A stretch of DNA of 64,000 nt from contig NZ_RXOE01000004.1 of NCBI RefSeq assembly GCF_003965815.1, positions 310,001 through 374,000 on the forward strand. Direction: 5' to 3'. Origin of the DNA: Variovorax gossypii (lineage in GTDB: Bacteria; Pseudomonadota; Gammaproteobacteria; Burkholderiales; Burkholderiaceae_C). Every line of letters begins with the position of its first letter. The first letter of the stretch is position 1. Positions 19,098 through 28,374 of the stretch are shown piece after piece. The notes under the pieces are model-generated. The model searched no databases. It saw nothing but the letters and a program-made list of their open reading frames with translations, and was not told where the DNA came from. The position numbers were made by a program, and so were the translations under genes.

Positions 19098-21101
19098 ATG
19101 TTGCAGAACCTTGACCTGACGAAGCTCGTCTTCGGCCGCCTCTCCTGGGAGGCGATTCCCCTGCACGAGCCGATCCTGCTCGTGACCTTTGCCGGCGTGA
19201 TCCTGGGCGGCCTGGCCGTCCTGGGCGCACTGACCTACTTCAAGCTGTGGGGCACCCTGTGGCGCGACTGGATCACCAGCATCGACCACAAGAAGATCGG
19301 CATCATGTACATCATCCTGGGCCTGGTGATGCTGCTTCGCGGCTTCGCCGACGCGCTCATGATGCGCGCCCAGCAGGCCATCGCCTTCGGCGACAACGCG
19401 GGCTTCCTGCCGCCGCACCACTACGACCAGATCTTCACCGCCCACGGCGTGATCATGATCTTCTTCGTGGCGATGCCGCTGGTCACGGGCCTCATGAACT
19501 TCGTGGTGCCGCTGCAGATCGGCGCGCGCGACGTGGCCTTCCCGTTCCTGAACAACTTCAGCTTCTGGATGACCACCTTCGGCGCAGGCCTGGTGATGGC
19601 GTCGCTGTTCGTCGGCGAGTTCGCCAAGACCGGCTGGCTGGCCTACCCGCCGCTGTCGGGCATCCTCTTCAGCCCCGACGTGGGGGTCGACTACTACATA
19701 TGGTCGTTGCAGATAGCGGGGGTGGGCACGTTGCTTTCCGGCGTGAACCTGCTGGCCACCATCGTGAAGATGCGCGCACCCGGCATGACCATGATGAAGA
19801 TGCCCGTCTTCACGTGGACCGCCCTGTGCACCAACGTGCTGATCGTCGCCGCCTTCCCGGTGCTGACCGCCGTGCTGGCCCTGCTGTCGCTCGACCGCTA
19901 CGCAGGCACCAACTTCTTCACGAACGACCTCGGCGGCAACGCCATGATGTACGTGAACCTGATCTGGATCTGGGGCCACCCCGAGGTGTACATCCTGATC
20001 CTGCCGGCCTTCGGCATCTTCTCGGAAGTGGTCTCCACCTTCTCCGGCAAGCGCCTCTTCGGCTACGCCTCGATGGTGTACGCCACGGTCGTGATCACCA
20101 TCCTGTCGTACCTCGTCTGGCTGCACCACTTCTTCACCATGGGCTCCGGCGCCAGCGTGAACTCGTTCTTCGGCATCACGACGATGATCATCTCGATCCC
20201 GACGGGCGCGAAGATCTTCAACTGGCTCTTCACCATGTACCGCGGCCGCATCCGTTTCGAGCTGCCCATGATGTGGACCATCGGCTTCATGATCACCTTC
20301 GTGATCGGCGGCATGACCGGCGTGCTGCTGGCCGTTCCCCCGGCCGACTTCGTACTGCACAACAGCCTGTTCCTGATCGCCCACTTCCACAACGTGATCA
20401 TCGGCGGCGTGCTGTTCGGCATGCTGGCGGGCATCACCTACTGGTTCCCGAAGGCCTTCGGCTACAAGCTCGACCCGTTCTGGGGCAAGTGCTCGTTCTG
20501 GTTCTGGATCGTCGGCTTCTGGTTCGCCTTCATGCCGCTGTACATCCTGGGCCTGATGGGCGTCACCCGCCGCATGAGCCACTTCCAGGACATGTCGCTG
20601 CAGATCTGGTTCCAGGTCGCCGCCTTCGGCGCCGTGCTGATCGCGCTGGGCATCGCCTCGTTCCTGATCCAGCTGGTGGTGAGCTTCATCCGCCGCGACA
20701 AGCTGCGCGACACCACGGGCGACCCGTGGAACGGCCGTACGCTGGAATGGGCGACCTCGTCGCCGCCGCCGGCCTACAACTTCGCGTTCACGCCGCGCGT
20801 GCATGACAACGACGCCTGGTCCGACATGAAGGCCCGCGGCTACCAGCGCCCGCTGGAAGGCTTCAGCCCGATCCACATGCCCAAGAACACGGCCGCCGGC
20901 TTCATCATCGCGGCGCTGGCAGCGGTTTGCGGCTTCGCCCTGATCTGGCAGATGTGGCTGGTGGCCGGCATCGGCTTCGTCGCCATGCTCGCCGCCACGA
21001 TCATCCACACCTTCAACTACAAGCGCGACTACTACATCCCCGCGGAAGATGTCGTCCGCACCGAAGACGCGCGCACGCGCCTGCTGGCTGCCAATGTCTA
21101 A
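19098..21101 (+). CDS. cyoB: Cytochrome bo3 ubiquinol oxidase subunit I
   Basis: The 667-residue catalytic subunit, with about 15 membrane helices, houses haem b and the haem o3-CuB centre where O2 is reduced and protons are pumped. Key motifs are FTAHGVIMIFF (haem ligand), WGHPEVYILILPAFG (CuB ligand and cross-linked Tyr), LHHFFTMG (CuB histidines) and LFLIAHFHNVIIGG (haem ligands). It begins one base after the cyoA stop and overlaps cyoC by 8 bp. Confidence 0.97.
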   Translation: MLQNLDLTKLVFGRLSWEAIPLHEPILLVTFAGVILGGLAVLGALTYFKLWGTLWRDWITSIDHKKIGIMYIILGLVMLLRGFADALMMRAQQAIAFGDNAGFLPPHHYDQIFTAHGVIMIFFVAMPLVTGLMNFVVPLQIGARDVAFPFLNNFSFWMTTFGAGLVMASLFVGEFAKTGWLAYPPLSGILFSPDVGVDYYIWSLQIAGVGTLLSGVNLLATIVKMRAPGMTMMKMPVFTWTALCTNVLIVAAFPVLTAVLALLSLDRYAGTNFFTNDLGGNAMMYVNLIWIWGHPEVYILILPAFGIFSEVVSTFSGKRLFGYASMVYATVVITILSYLVWLHHFFTMGSGASVNSFFGITTMIISIPTGAKIFNWLFTMYRGRIRFELPMMWTIGFMITFVIGGMTGVLLAVPPADFVLHNSLFLIAHFHNVIIGGVLFGMLAGITYWFPKAFGYKLDPFWGKCSFWFWIVGFWFAFMPLYILGLMGVTRRMSHFQDMSLQIWFQVAAFGAVLIALGIASFLIQLVVSFIRRDKLRDTTGDPWNGRTLEWATSSPPPAYNFAFTPRVHDNDAWSDMKARGYQRPLEGFSPIHMPKNTAAGFIIAALAAVCGFALIWQMWLVAGIGFVAMLAATIIHTFNYKRDYYIPAEDVVRTEDARTRLLAANV

Positions 21102-21744
21102 TACCACCGCTATCTCTTCCCCCGGCAACGTGGCCGCGAGCGCGCCCGCGTTCGAGGTCTTCAACGTCCGCAACGAAGACCACCACCCCGAGAACGGCAC
21201 GCTGCTGGGCTTCTGGCTCTACCTGATGAGCGACTGCCTCATCTTCGCCTGCCTGTTCGCGGTGTACGGCGTGCTGGGCCGCAGCTACGCGGCCGGCCCC
21301 TCGGGCGCCGACCTGTTCGACCTGCCGCTGGTGGCGATCAACACCTCGCTGCTGCTGCTGTCGTCCATCACCTACGGCTTCGCCGTGCTCGAGATGCAGA
21401 AGCGCCGCATGCGCGGCATGCTGATCTGGCTGGCCATCACCGGCCTGCTGGGCGCAGGCTTCATCGGCCTGGAGCTGTACGAGTTCGCGCACCTGATCCA
21501 TGAGGGCGCGGGCCCGCAGCGCAGCGCCTTCCTGTCGTCGTTCTTCGCGCTGGTGGGCACCCACGGCCTGCACGTGACCTTCGGCATCGTCTGGCTCATC
21601 GTGCTGATGATCCAGCTGCCCAAGCACGGCTTCACCGCCGCCAACCGCCGCCGCCTGATGTGCCTGTCGATGTTCTGGCACTTCCTGGACGTGGTCTGGA
21701 TCGGCGTCTTCACCTTCGTGTATCTGATGGGATCGCTGCAATGA
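21094..21744 (+). CDS. cyoC: Cytochrome bo3 ubiquinol oxidase subunit III
   Basis: A 216-residue membrane protein with five helices and the subunit III opening HPENGTLLGFWLYLMSDCLIFACLF, followed by GTHGLHVTFGI. It stabilises subunit I. The start at ATG 21094 overlaps the end of cyoB by 8 bp. Confidence 0.95.
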   Translation: MSNTTAISSPGNVAASAPAFEVFNVRNEDHHPENGTLLGFWLYLMSDCLIFACLFAVYGVLGRSYAAGPSGADLFDLPLVAINTSLLLLSSITYGFAVLEMQKRRMRGMLIWLAITGLLGAGFIGLELYEFAHLIHEGAGPQRSAFLSSFFALVGTHGLHVTFGIVWLIVLMIQLPKHGFTAANRRRLMCLSMFWHFLDVVWIGVFTFVYLMGSLQ

Positions 21745-22145
21745 GCGCGCACACCGAAACCGCCGGCCACGGCGCACATGGCCACGACGACCACGGGCAC
21801 GACGACGGCCCGGTGAGCCACAGCACCTTCAAGGGCTACATGACCGGCTTCGTGCTGGCCGTGATCCTCACCGCCATTCCGTTCTGGCTCGTGATGGCCA
21901 AGGTCTTCGACAAGCCCAACACCACCGCGCTCGTCATCCTGGCCTTCGCCGTGGTGCAGATCGTGGTGCACATGGTGTACTTCCTGCACATGGACGCCAA
22001 GTCCGAGGGCGGCTGGAACATGCTGGCGCTCATCTTCACGCTCGTGCTCGTGGTCATCACGCTGGCCGGTTCGCTGTGGGTCATGTACCACATGAACACC
22101 AACATGATGCCGCACTCGATGCACGACATGAAGAACATGCCCTGA
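21741..22145 (+). CDS. cyoD: Cytochrome bo3 ubiquinol oxidase subunit IV
   Basis: A 134-residue protein with three membrane helices and an unusually His/Asp/Gly-rich N-terminal tail (HGAHGHDDHGHDDG) that could bind metal. The family core is FVLAVILTAIPFWLVM followed by VQIVVHMVYFLHMD. It assists assembly of the CuB site. It overlaps cyoC by 4 bp and SURF1 by 1 bp. Confidence 0.93.
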   Translation: MSAHTETAGHGAHGHDDHGHDDGPVSHSTFKGYMTGFVLAVILTAIPFWLVMAKVFDKPNTTALVILAFAVVQIVVHMVYFLHMDAKSEGGWNMLALIFTLVLVVITLAGSLWVMYHMNTNMMPHSMHDMKNMP

Positions 22146-22945
22146 TGGCGCAGCAGGCCGTCCGCCGGCGCTCCACCGCCGCACGGGTGGCGCTGGCGGT
22201 CTGCGCAGTCCTCGCCTTCGCCGGCTTCTTCGCGCTCGGCACCTGGCAGGTCGAGCGCAGGGCCTGGAAGCTCGATCTCATCGCACGCGTCGACCAGCGC
22301 GTGCATGCCCCGGCCGCCACGGCCCCCGGGCGAACCGAATGGCCCACGGTCAACGCGGCCAACGACGAATACCGGCATGTCCGCCTTGCCGGCACCTTCC
22401 TCCACGACAAAGAGACGCTGGTGCAGGCCAGCACCAGGCTGGGCGCCGGCTTCTGGGTGCTGACCCCGCTGCGCAACAGCGCCGACGGCACCGTGGTGCT
22501 CGTCAACCGCGGCTTCGTGCCGCCTGAAGCACAGAAACGCGCGGCACGTACCGCGACCGAGCCCCAGGGCGAGACCACCGTGGCCGGCCTGCTGCGCCTG
22601 ACCGAGCCCAAGGGCGGCTTCCTGCGCAAGAACGATCCGGCCGGCGACCGCTGGTTCTCGCGCGACGTGCAGGCCATCGCCGCCGCGCGCGGCCTGGCCG
22701 ACGTGGCGCCCTACTTCGTCGATGCGGAGGCCGCGCCGCCCCCTGCGAATGCCACCGACACCCCCGCCTGGCCCGCCGGCGGCCTGACTGTCATTTCCTT
22801 TCCCAACAGCCACCTCGTCTACGCCCTGACCTGGTATGGCCTTGCCCTGATGGTGCTGATCGCGGCCTGGTTCGTGCGGCGCAGCGAAAATGCGGCCCAT
22901 GCCGACGCCCGCCCCGCCGACCAAGATGCCCGCCGCGACGGCTGA
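22145..22945 (+). CDS. SURF1-family oxidase assembly protein
   Basis: A 266-residue membrane protein with an N-terminal helix (about residues 13-31) ending in the SURF1 motif GTWQVERRAWKLDLIARV, a large periplasmic loop with VLVNRGFVP and the C-terminal NSHLVYALTWYGLALM helix. SURF1 proteins help insert haem into terminal oxidases. The position directly after cyoD points to the bo3 oxidase as its client. Confidence 0.92.
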   Translation: MAQQAVRRRSTAARVALAVCAVLAFAGFFALGTWQVERRAWKLDLIARVDQRVHAPAATAPGRTEWPTVNAANDEYRHVRLAGTFLHDKETLVQASTRLGAGFWVLTPLRNSADGTVVLVNRGFVPPEAQKRAARTATEPQGETTVAGLLRLTEPKGGFLRKNDPAGDRWFSRDVQAIAAARGLADVAPYFVDAEAAPPPANATDTPAWPAGGLTVISFPNSHLVYALTWYGLALMVLIAAWFVRRSENAAHADARPADQDARRDG

Positions 22946-24341
22946 ATCCGCCGCGGTCGCGGGCGAGCTGCACCCGCCCCGCGCCGGCGTCGCGAGCCTG
23001 GACAACGCCATCGGCCACCAGAACATGCAGCAGCTGATACAGCTGCGCTGGTTCGCGGTGGTCGGGCAGGTCGCCACCATCCTGGTGGTGCACTACGGCT
23101 TCGAGATCCGGCTGCCGCTGGACCACATGCTGCAGGTGCTGGCCTGCCTCGCCCTCTTCAACATGGTGAGCCTGCTGCGCTCGCGCAGCCACCGGCGCGT
23201 GACCAACGGCGAACTGTTCCTCGCGCTGCTGGTCGACGTGGCCACGCTCACGGCGCAGCTCTACCTGAGCGGCGGCGCGACCAACCCTTTCGTGTTTCTC
23301 TTCCTGCTGCAGGTGACGCTGGGCGCGGTGCTGCTGAAGGCCTGGTCGACCTGGACCATGGTCGTCATCACCAGCATCTGCTTCGCCGGACTGGCGCTGT
23401 TCTCGCGCCCGCTCGCGCTGCCGCTGGACCACGACCGCGGCCTGTGGAGCCCCTACATCCAGGGCATGCTGGTGTGCTTCGCGCTGAACGCCGCCCTGCT
23501 GGTGATCTTCATCACCCGCATCAGCCGCAACCTGCGTGCACGCGACGCGCGGCTGGCCGACCTGCGCCAGCGCGCCTCGGAAGAAGAGCACATCGTGCGC
23601 ATGGGCCTGCTGGCCTCGGGCGCGGCGCACGAGCTCGGCACGCCGCTGGCCACGCTGGCGGTGATCCTGGGCGACTGGCGCCGGCTGCCGCATTTCAGCT
23701 CCGACCCCGAACTGCTGACCGAGGTGGCCGAGATGGAGCTGCAGATCCAGCGCTGCAAGAGCATCGTGAGCGGCATCCTGCTGTCGGCCGGCGAGGCGCG
23801 CGGCGAATCGTCGGAAGAAACCACCGTCAGCACCTTCCTCGACGACCTGGTCGAGGAATGGCGCACCACCCGCCCGGTGGAAGACTTCGAGTACGACAAC
23901 CGCTTCGGCCGCGACCTGCCCATGGTTTCCGACTCGGCCCTCAAGCAGATGATCTGCAACGTGCTCGACAATGCGCTGGAGGCGTCGCCGCACTGGCTGC
24001 GCCTCGAGGCGGCACACGACGCCGACGCGCTGACGATCACCGTCACCGACGCGGGCCCCGGCTTCCTGCCGGCCATCCTCAAGGAGTTCGGCAAACCCTA
24101 CCAGTCGAGCAAGGGCCGCGCGGGCGGCGGGCTGGGGCTGTTCCTGGTGGTGAACGTGGCGCGTACCGTGGGCGGCCGCGTCGCGGCGGCCAACCGGCCG
24201 GAGGGCGGCGCCATCGTGAAGATCACGCTGCCGCTCGCGGCCATCGTGCTCGAGGAAGAAGAGACGGAAGTGGACGACGACGCGGACGACGAGGAAGCCC
24301 TCGCCGCCAGCCAGCAGGACCATCGGAATGGAAGGCAATGA
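22890..24341 (+). CDS. RegB/PrrB-type redox sensor histidine kinase
   Basis: From ATG 22890 the protein has 483 residues; starts at 22899 or 22926 are also possible, and the first two overlap SURF1 by up to 56 bp. Six membrane helices contain GGATNPF (128-134), matching the quinone-binding heptapeptide of RegB. The H-box GAAHELGTPL places the phosphorylated His at 247, and Cys289 (IQRCKSIV) aligns with the redox-active cysteine of RegB. The ATPase region contains NVLDNALEASP. It likely senses quinone-pool redox state and phosphorylates the next gene product. Confidence 0.9.
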   Translation: MRPMPTPAPPTKMPAATAESAAVAGELHPPRAGVASLDNAIGHQNMQQLIQLRWFAVVGQVATILVVHYGFEIRLPLDHMLQVLACLALFNMVSLLRSRSHRRVTNGELFLALLVDVATLTAQLYLSGGATNPFVFLFLLQVTLGAVLLKAWSTWTMVVITSICFAGLALFSRPLALPLDHDRGLWSPYIQGMLVCFALNAALLVIFITRISRNLRARDARLADLRQRASEEEHIVRMGLLASGAAHELGTPLATLAVILGDWRRLPHFSSDPELLTEVAEMELQIQRCKSIVSGILLSAGEARGESSEETTVSTFLDDLVEEWRTTRPVEDFEYDNRFGRDLPMVSDSALKQMICNVLDNALEASPHWLRLEAAHDADALTITVTDAGPGFLPAILKEFGKPYQSSKGRAGGGLGLFLVVNVARTVGGRVAAANRPEGGAIVKITLPLAAIVLEEEETEVDDDADDEEALAASQQDHRNGRQ

Positions 24342-24889
24342 GCGAAACGGAAGCTGAAGAGCAGCGCCAGTTGCTGATCGTCGAGGACGACGGCGCCTTC
24401 GCGCGCGCGCTCGGTCGCTCCTTCGAGCGCCGCGGCTATGCCGTGGCGCACGCGAGCAACCTCGCGGAAGTGGAAGCCCTGCTGGCCACCTCCACGCCCG
24501 GCTACGCCGTGGTCGACCTCAAGCTCAACGGCGAGGCCTCGGGCCTGGCGTGCGTGCAGATGCTGCACCGGCACAACCCGAAGATGCTGATCGTGGTGCT
24601 TACGGGCTTCGCCAGCATCGCCACCGCGGTGGAAGCCATCAAGCTCGGCGCCTGCCACTACCTGGCCAAGCCCTCGAACACCGACGACATCGAGGCCGCC
24701 TTCGGCCGCGCCACCGGCACCACCGAGGTCGAGCTGACCAATCGCTCCACCTCGATCAAGACGCTCGAATGGGAGCGCATCCACGAGACGCTGGCCGAGA
24801 CCGGCTTCAACATCTCGGAGACCGCGCGCAGGCTCGGCATGCACCGGCGCACGCTGGCGCGCAAGCTGGGCAAGCAGCAGGTCAAGTAG
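24338..24889 (+). CDS. RegA/ActR/PrrA-type response regulator
   Basis: A 183-residue regulator with a receiver domain (acidic pair in VEDDG, phosphorylated Asp60 in YAVVDLKLNG, Lys in LAKPS) and a C-terminal Fis-type helix-turn-helix, ISETARRLGMHRRTLARKL, nearly the family consensus. It overlaps the kinase gene by 4 bp. RegA-type proteins control respiration, carbon fixation and other redox-linked genes; the adjacent bo3 oxidase is an obvious candidate target. Confidence 0.92.
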   Translation: MSETEAEEQRQLLIVEDDGAFARALGRSFERRGYAVAHASNLAEVEALLATSTPGYAVVDLKLNGEASGLACVQMLHRHNPKMLIVVLTGFASIATAVEAIKLGACHYLAKPSNTDDIEAAFGRATGTTEVELTNRSTSIKTLEWERIHETLAETGFNISETARRLGMHRRTLARKLGKQQVK

Positions 24890-24935
24890 CCGACCGGCTT
24901 TCATCGAACAAACCACTCTTGCGCACGGATCGACG

Positions 24936-25634
24936 ATGACTTCCTCCCTTCCCTCGCAGACACGCGCCTCTCAACGCAGCAAAGCCTCCGTCCTCGCGGC
25001 ACGCGACCAGACGGCGATGGAAGAGCTCTTCAACGCCCTGAGCCACGGCCTGGGCCTTGCGCTGGCCATCGCCTCGCTGCCCATCCTGGTCTACAGCGCG
25101 GCGCAGAAGGGCCAGGCCGCGGGCGTGGTCGGCGCCGGCCTGTTCGCGGGCACGGCCATCGTGCTGTACCTGATCTCGACGCTCTACCACGCGCTGCCGA
25201 TCGGCCGCGCCAAGGCCTGGTTCAACCGGCTGGACCACGCCGCCATCTACCTCTTCATCGCAGGCAGCTACATGCCCTTCCTGTTCGGCGTGCTGCGCGG
25301 CCCGCTGGGCTGGACGCTGTTCGGCGCCATCTGCGCGGCGGCGGCGCTGGGCGTAGGCGCCAAGCTGTTCAACCGGCTGAAGCATCCGCTGTGGTCCACC
25401 GGCCTTTACGTGGCGATGGGCTGGATGGCGCTGATGGCCGCGGTGCCGCTGTACGAGCGCATGTCGGCGGCGGGACTTGGCTGGCTGGTGGCCGGCGGGC
25501 TCTTCTACACGGCCGGCGCGGTGGTGTTCCTGTTCGACAACAAGGTGCGCTTTGCACACTCGGTGTGGCACCTGTTCGTGCTCGCGGGAAGCACCTGCCA
25601 TTTCTTCGCCGTGCTCTGGCACGCGCACGGCTGA
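24936..25634 (+). CDS. Hemolysin III family (TrhA/YqfA) membrane protein
   Basis: A 232-residue protein with seven predicted membrane helices and PAQR/hemolysin III motifs: LSHGLGLALAIASLPILV, STLYHALP, LDHAAIYLFIAGSYMPF and the C-terminal VWHLFVLAGSTCHFFAVLW. The conserved histidines probably bind zinc. Despite the name, these proteins mostly affect membrane lipid homeostasis. The hydrophilic N-terminal ~30 residues are not conserved. Confidence 0.88.
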   Translation: MTSSLPSQTRASQRSKASVLAARDQTAMEELFNALSHGLGLALAIASLPILVYSAAQKGQAAGVVGAGLFAGTAIVLYLISTLYHALPIGRAKAWFNRLDHAAIYLFIAGSYMPFLFGVLRGPLGWTLFGAICAAAALGVGAKLFNRLKHPLWSTGLYVAMGWMALMAAVPLYERMSAAGLGWLVAGGLFYTAGAVVFLFDNKVRFAHSVWHLFVLAGSTCHFFAVLWHAHG

Positions 25635-25646
25635 GCGCTCATTCCA

Positions 25647-25737
25647 GGAACACCATGGAACCGGCTTTGCCGGGCCATCGGTGTTGCCCCCGGCGAGGGG
25701 GTTGGCGCAGCGACACGAAGTGCGCAAAGCCTGGGGG
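25647..25737 (-). repeat. Dispersed 3'-associated repeat, copy B
   Basis: Near-identical to copies A (9421-9510) and C (61603-61692). On the minus strand it starts four bases after the slyX stop codon (25742-25744). Internal hairpin arms CCGGC/GCCGG and CCCCC/GGGGG are conserved while loops vary. Confidence 0.85.
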
Positions 25738-25741
25738 AGTA

Positions 25742-25969
25742 TCAATAATGCGGGGGGAGTTCGTCGCGTGGGTTGCGCGCGGCGCCATCCTGGCCTGAGC
25801 TCTGCATCTGCTCCTTCAGCTGCGTGACCTGCAGGATCAGCCTGTCGATCTGCTGCTGCTGGCGATAGATCGTCATGTTGAGCTGGTCGAGCAGGTCTTC
25901 GGCATAGCTCGACTTGATCTCGAGCTCGGTCACGCGTTCGGCAATGAGGTCGTGGGGCGGGTTTTCCAT
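25742..25969 (-). CDS. slyX: SlyX-family protein
   Basis: A 75-residue protein that is mostly one coiled coil (heptads through VTELEIKSSYAEDLLDQLNMT and VTQLKEQM), followed by a short tail ending PPHY as in SlyX. The function is not established in any organism I know of. It is convergent with the hemolysin III gene across a repeat. Confidence 0.86.
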   Translation of the reverse strand: MENPPHDLIAERVTELEIKSSYAEDLLDQLNMTIYRQQQQIDRLILQVTQLKEQMQSSGQDGAARNPRDELPPHY

Positions 25970-26015
25970 GCCGCTATTGGACAGGAAGCCCGCCCCGCTC
26001 TTTGTGACGCCTTGC

Positions 26016-26909
26016 TTAGCGACGCACTTTCGCCTCGAGCAGATCGGCCATGCCGATGCGCCTTGCGAACTCGATGCGCACGCGCTCGGACACCTCGAAC
26101 ACCTCTGCCGCGCCGTCGCCCACGAAGTCGATCAGCGAACGCATCGGCCGGGTGCCGGCCGGCAGGCCCACGATGCGCACGATCTCGTCGGCCACGGCCT
26201 GCGGGTCGGCGTTGTCGGGCGTCAGCGCCGAGAGGCGCGCGCCGATCTGGTCCATCAGGCCGTCGTAGCGGCCGTATGCCGCCGCCGTGGTTGCATCGGC
26301 AGGCTTGCCCGCGCTCGGGAAGTGGTCGGTGCCTTTGGTGAAGGCGCCCGGCACGACGATCGAGGTTTCGATGCCGAAGCGCGCGATCTCGTAGGCCAGC
26401 GTGACGGCCAGCGAATCCATTGCCGCCTTGGCCGCGCCGTAGGGGCCCATGAACGGCGGGAAGCCGCCCTTGGTGGTGGTGCTGCTGATCCACAGCATCA
26501 GCCCCGACTCCTGGGCCCGCAGGTACGGCAGCACCGCACGATTCACGCGCTGCGCGCCGAGCACGTTGGTGTCGAACACCTTCACGATCTCCTCGGGCGT
26601 GAAGGCCTCCGTGGGCCCGACCACCAGATGGCCGGCGTTCTGCATCACGACGTCGAGGTGGCCCTGCTCCCGCACGATGGTCGCGGCGGCCGCATCGGCC
26701 GATTCCTGCGAAAGCACGTCGAGTTCGAGCGGATGCAGCTGGATGTTCTTCGCCGCGGCCAGCGCGCGCAGCTCGGCGGCGCGGCCGTTGTTGCGCCCGG
26801 CGATGTCGCGCATCGAGGCGTAGACGATGTGGCCCGCCTCGGCGAGCGACTGGGCGGTGAGCTTGCCGATGCCGGTACCGGCGCCGGTGACGAGGATGAC
26901 GGATTGCAT
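26016..26909 (-). CDS. Short-chain dehydrogenase/reductase
   Basis: A 297-residue classical SDR. The cofactor motif is TGAGTGIG, NAGHLVVG is the NAG motif, and the catalytic pieces are the Ser in WISSTTT and YGAAK (YxxxK). The C-terminal ~60 residues beyond the Rossmann core are longer than usual. The substrate is unknown. It is followed upstream by a DUF1097 membrane protein and a second SDR on the same strand, so the three may form one LysR-controlled operon. Confidence 0.85.
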   Translation of the reverse strand: MQSVILVTGAGTGIGKLTAQSLAEAGHIVYASMRDIAGRNNGRAAELRALAAAKNIQLHPLELDVLSQESADAAAATIVREQGHLDVVMQNAGHLVVGPTEAFTPEEIVKVFDTNVLGAQRVNRAVLPYLRAQESGLMLWISSTTTKGGFPPFMGPYGAAKAAMDSLAVTLAYEIARFGIETSIVVPGAFTKGTDHFPSAGKPADATTAAAYGRYDGLMDQIGARLSALTPDNADPQAVADEIVRIVGLPAGTRPMRSLIDFVGDGAAEVFEVSERVRIEFARRIGMADLLEAKVRR

Positions 26910-26973
26910 GATGAAACTCCTGGAATCAATGAACGAATGAATGAAATGCGAGGGGTCGACGAGCGCGTCTTCT

Positions 26974-27474
26974 TCAATGCACGCGCCGCTGCAGCGCATG
27001 GGCGGTCCACGCGGCTACCGAGCCCAGCGCGGCGGCGCCGGCCAGCGTTCCGAACAGCGAGAGTGACGGCGGCTGGTGGATCGCGAAGAAGGCGATCAGC
27101 CCGAGGAAGTAGCAGAGCAGGTTGTTGAAGCGCGGCACGCCGCGCAGCGACACCACGACGAGCGCGACGACCAGCACCACCAGAGGCAACGCCACGGCGC
27201 CCACGACGGGGCCCAGCGCACCGATGGCCAGGGCTGCAGCCTTGCCGATCAGCACGCCGAACCCCACGCACACGAGGTTGAACACGCCGTCGCGCGCCGT
27301 GACGCCGCGGGTGTAGAAGGCCACCCAGCCGACGAACATCGCCCACACGGGCAGTTCGAGGACGAGGGCCAGCGCCGAGGCTGCGGCGGCAACCACCGCG
27401 GCGGCCAGCGTGAAGGCCGAATAGGCCAGGCTGAAGAAGCGCGGGGCGGCAGCAGACGGATTTGGTCGGCTCAT
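26974..27474 (-). CDS. DUF1097-type membrane protein
   Basis: A 166-residue protein with five to six predicted membrane helices and no signal peptide beyond the first helix. The spacing of helices and motifs such as VWAMFVGWVAFYTRG fit the DUF1097 family of small integral membrane proteins of unknown function. It lies between two SDR genes on the same strand. Confidence 0.65.
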   Translation of the reverse strand: MSRPNPSAAAPRFFSLAYSAFTLAAAVVAAAASALALVLELPVWAMFVGWVAFYTRGVTARDGVFNLVCVGFGVLIGKAAALAIGALGPVVGAVALPLVVLVVALVVVSLRGVPRFNNLLCYFLGLIAFFAIHQPPSLSLFGTLAGAAALGSVAAWTAHALQRRVH

Positions 27475-27506
27475 GACGATTTCTCCTGGGAACGGGCCGG
27501 CGTGCT

Positions 27507-28250
27507 TCAAGCCAGGCCGCCGTTGGCGCGCAGGATCTGGCCGTTGACCCAGCCTGCGTCGGGGCCGGCCAGGAAGGAGACCACCGAGGCGATGTCCTCG
27601 GGCTGGCCCAGGCGCTGCAGCGGCGGCGCCTTCGCGAAGTTCTGGATCTGCTCCTCGGTCTTGCCCTCGAGGAAGAGCGCCGTGGCGATCGGCCCCGGCG
27701 CCACGGCATTCACCGTGATGTTGCGGCCACGCAGTTCCTTGGCGAACACGTGCGTGAAGGACTCGACCGCCGCCTTGGTGGCGTTGTAGATCGCATAGCC
27801 CGGCATGTTCAGCGCGAGCACCGTGCTCGAGAAGTTGACGATGCGCCCGCCCTCGTTGAGGCGCGCGGCGGCCTCCCGCAGCGTGTTGAAGGTGCCGCGC
27901 ACGTTGATGTCGAAGGTCTGGTCGTAGAGCGCGTCGGTGTGCTCGGCCAGCGGCAGGGTCTTGAGCACGCCGGCGTTGTTGACCAGCACGTCGACCTTGC
28001 CGAGCTGCGCCTCGACGGCGTCGAACATGGCGCGCACTTCGCCGGCGCTGGCCACGTCGGCCTTGACGGCGATGGCCCTGCCGCCGGCGGCCTGGAGTTC
28101 GGCCACGAGGGCCTCGGCCTGCGCCGGGCTCGACGCATAGTTGACGGCGACCGCGAAGCCGTCCCTGGCGAGGCGTTGCGCGACGGCGGCGCCGATGCCG
28201 CGCGATGCGCCGGTGACGATGGCGACCTTGGGTTGGGGTGAGTGGGTCAT
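27507..28250 (-). CDS. Short-chain dehydrogenase/reductase (FabG-like)
   Basis: A 247-residue classical SDR with TGASRGIG, NNAGVLKTLPL, the catalytic Ser in NFSSTV and YNATK. The length and the C-terminal WVNGQILRANGGLA resemble 3-oxoacyl-ACP reductase-like SDRs that use NADP(H). It is the first gene of a minus-strand group and is divergent from a LysR gene, the usual arrangement for control by that regulator. Confidence 0.88.
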   Translation of the reverse strand: MTHSPQPKVAIVTGASRGIGAAVAQRLARDGFAVAVNYASSPAQAEALVAELQAAGGRAIAVKADVASAGEVRAMFDAVEAQLGKVDVLVNNAGVLKTLPLAEHTDALYDQTFDINVRGTFNTLREAAARLNEGGRIVNFSSTVLALNMPGYAIYNATKAAVESFTHVFAKELRGRNITVNAVAPGPIATALFLEGKTEEQIQNFAKAPPLQRLGQPEDIASVVSFLAGPDAGWVNGQILRANGGLA

Positions 28251-28306
28251 GGCTGTTCCTTTGCAGTGGTGGGTGGTTGGTGAAGCGAATCTTCGATCGT
28301 TCCATC

Positions 28307-28330
28307 CAAAAGATAATCAGCCGTCTTTTG
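28307..28330. promoter_or_regulatory. Dyad CAAAAGA-N10-TCTTTTG, candidate LysR operator
   Basis: Perfect 7-bp arms at 28307-28313 and 28324-28330 in the spacer between the SDR and LysR genes, about 45 bp upstream of the LysR start. Position and symmetry fit a LysR-type operator. Confidence 0.5.
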
Positions 28331-28374
28331 CCATTACCATTCCATTTACTTCAACAATAGAACCGGCGCCGCCC

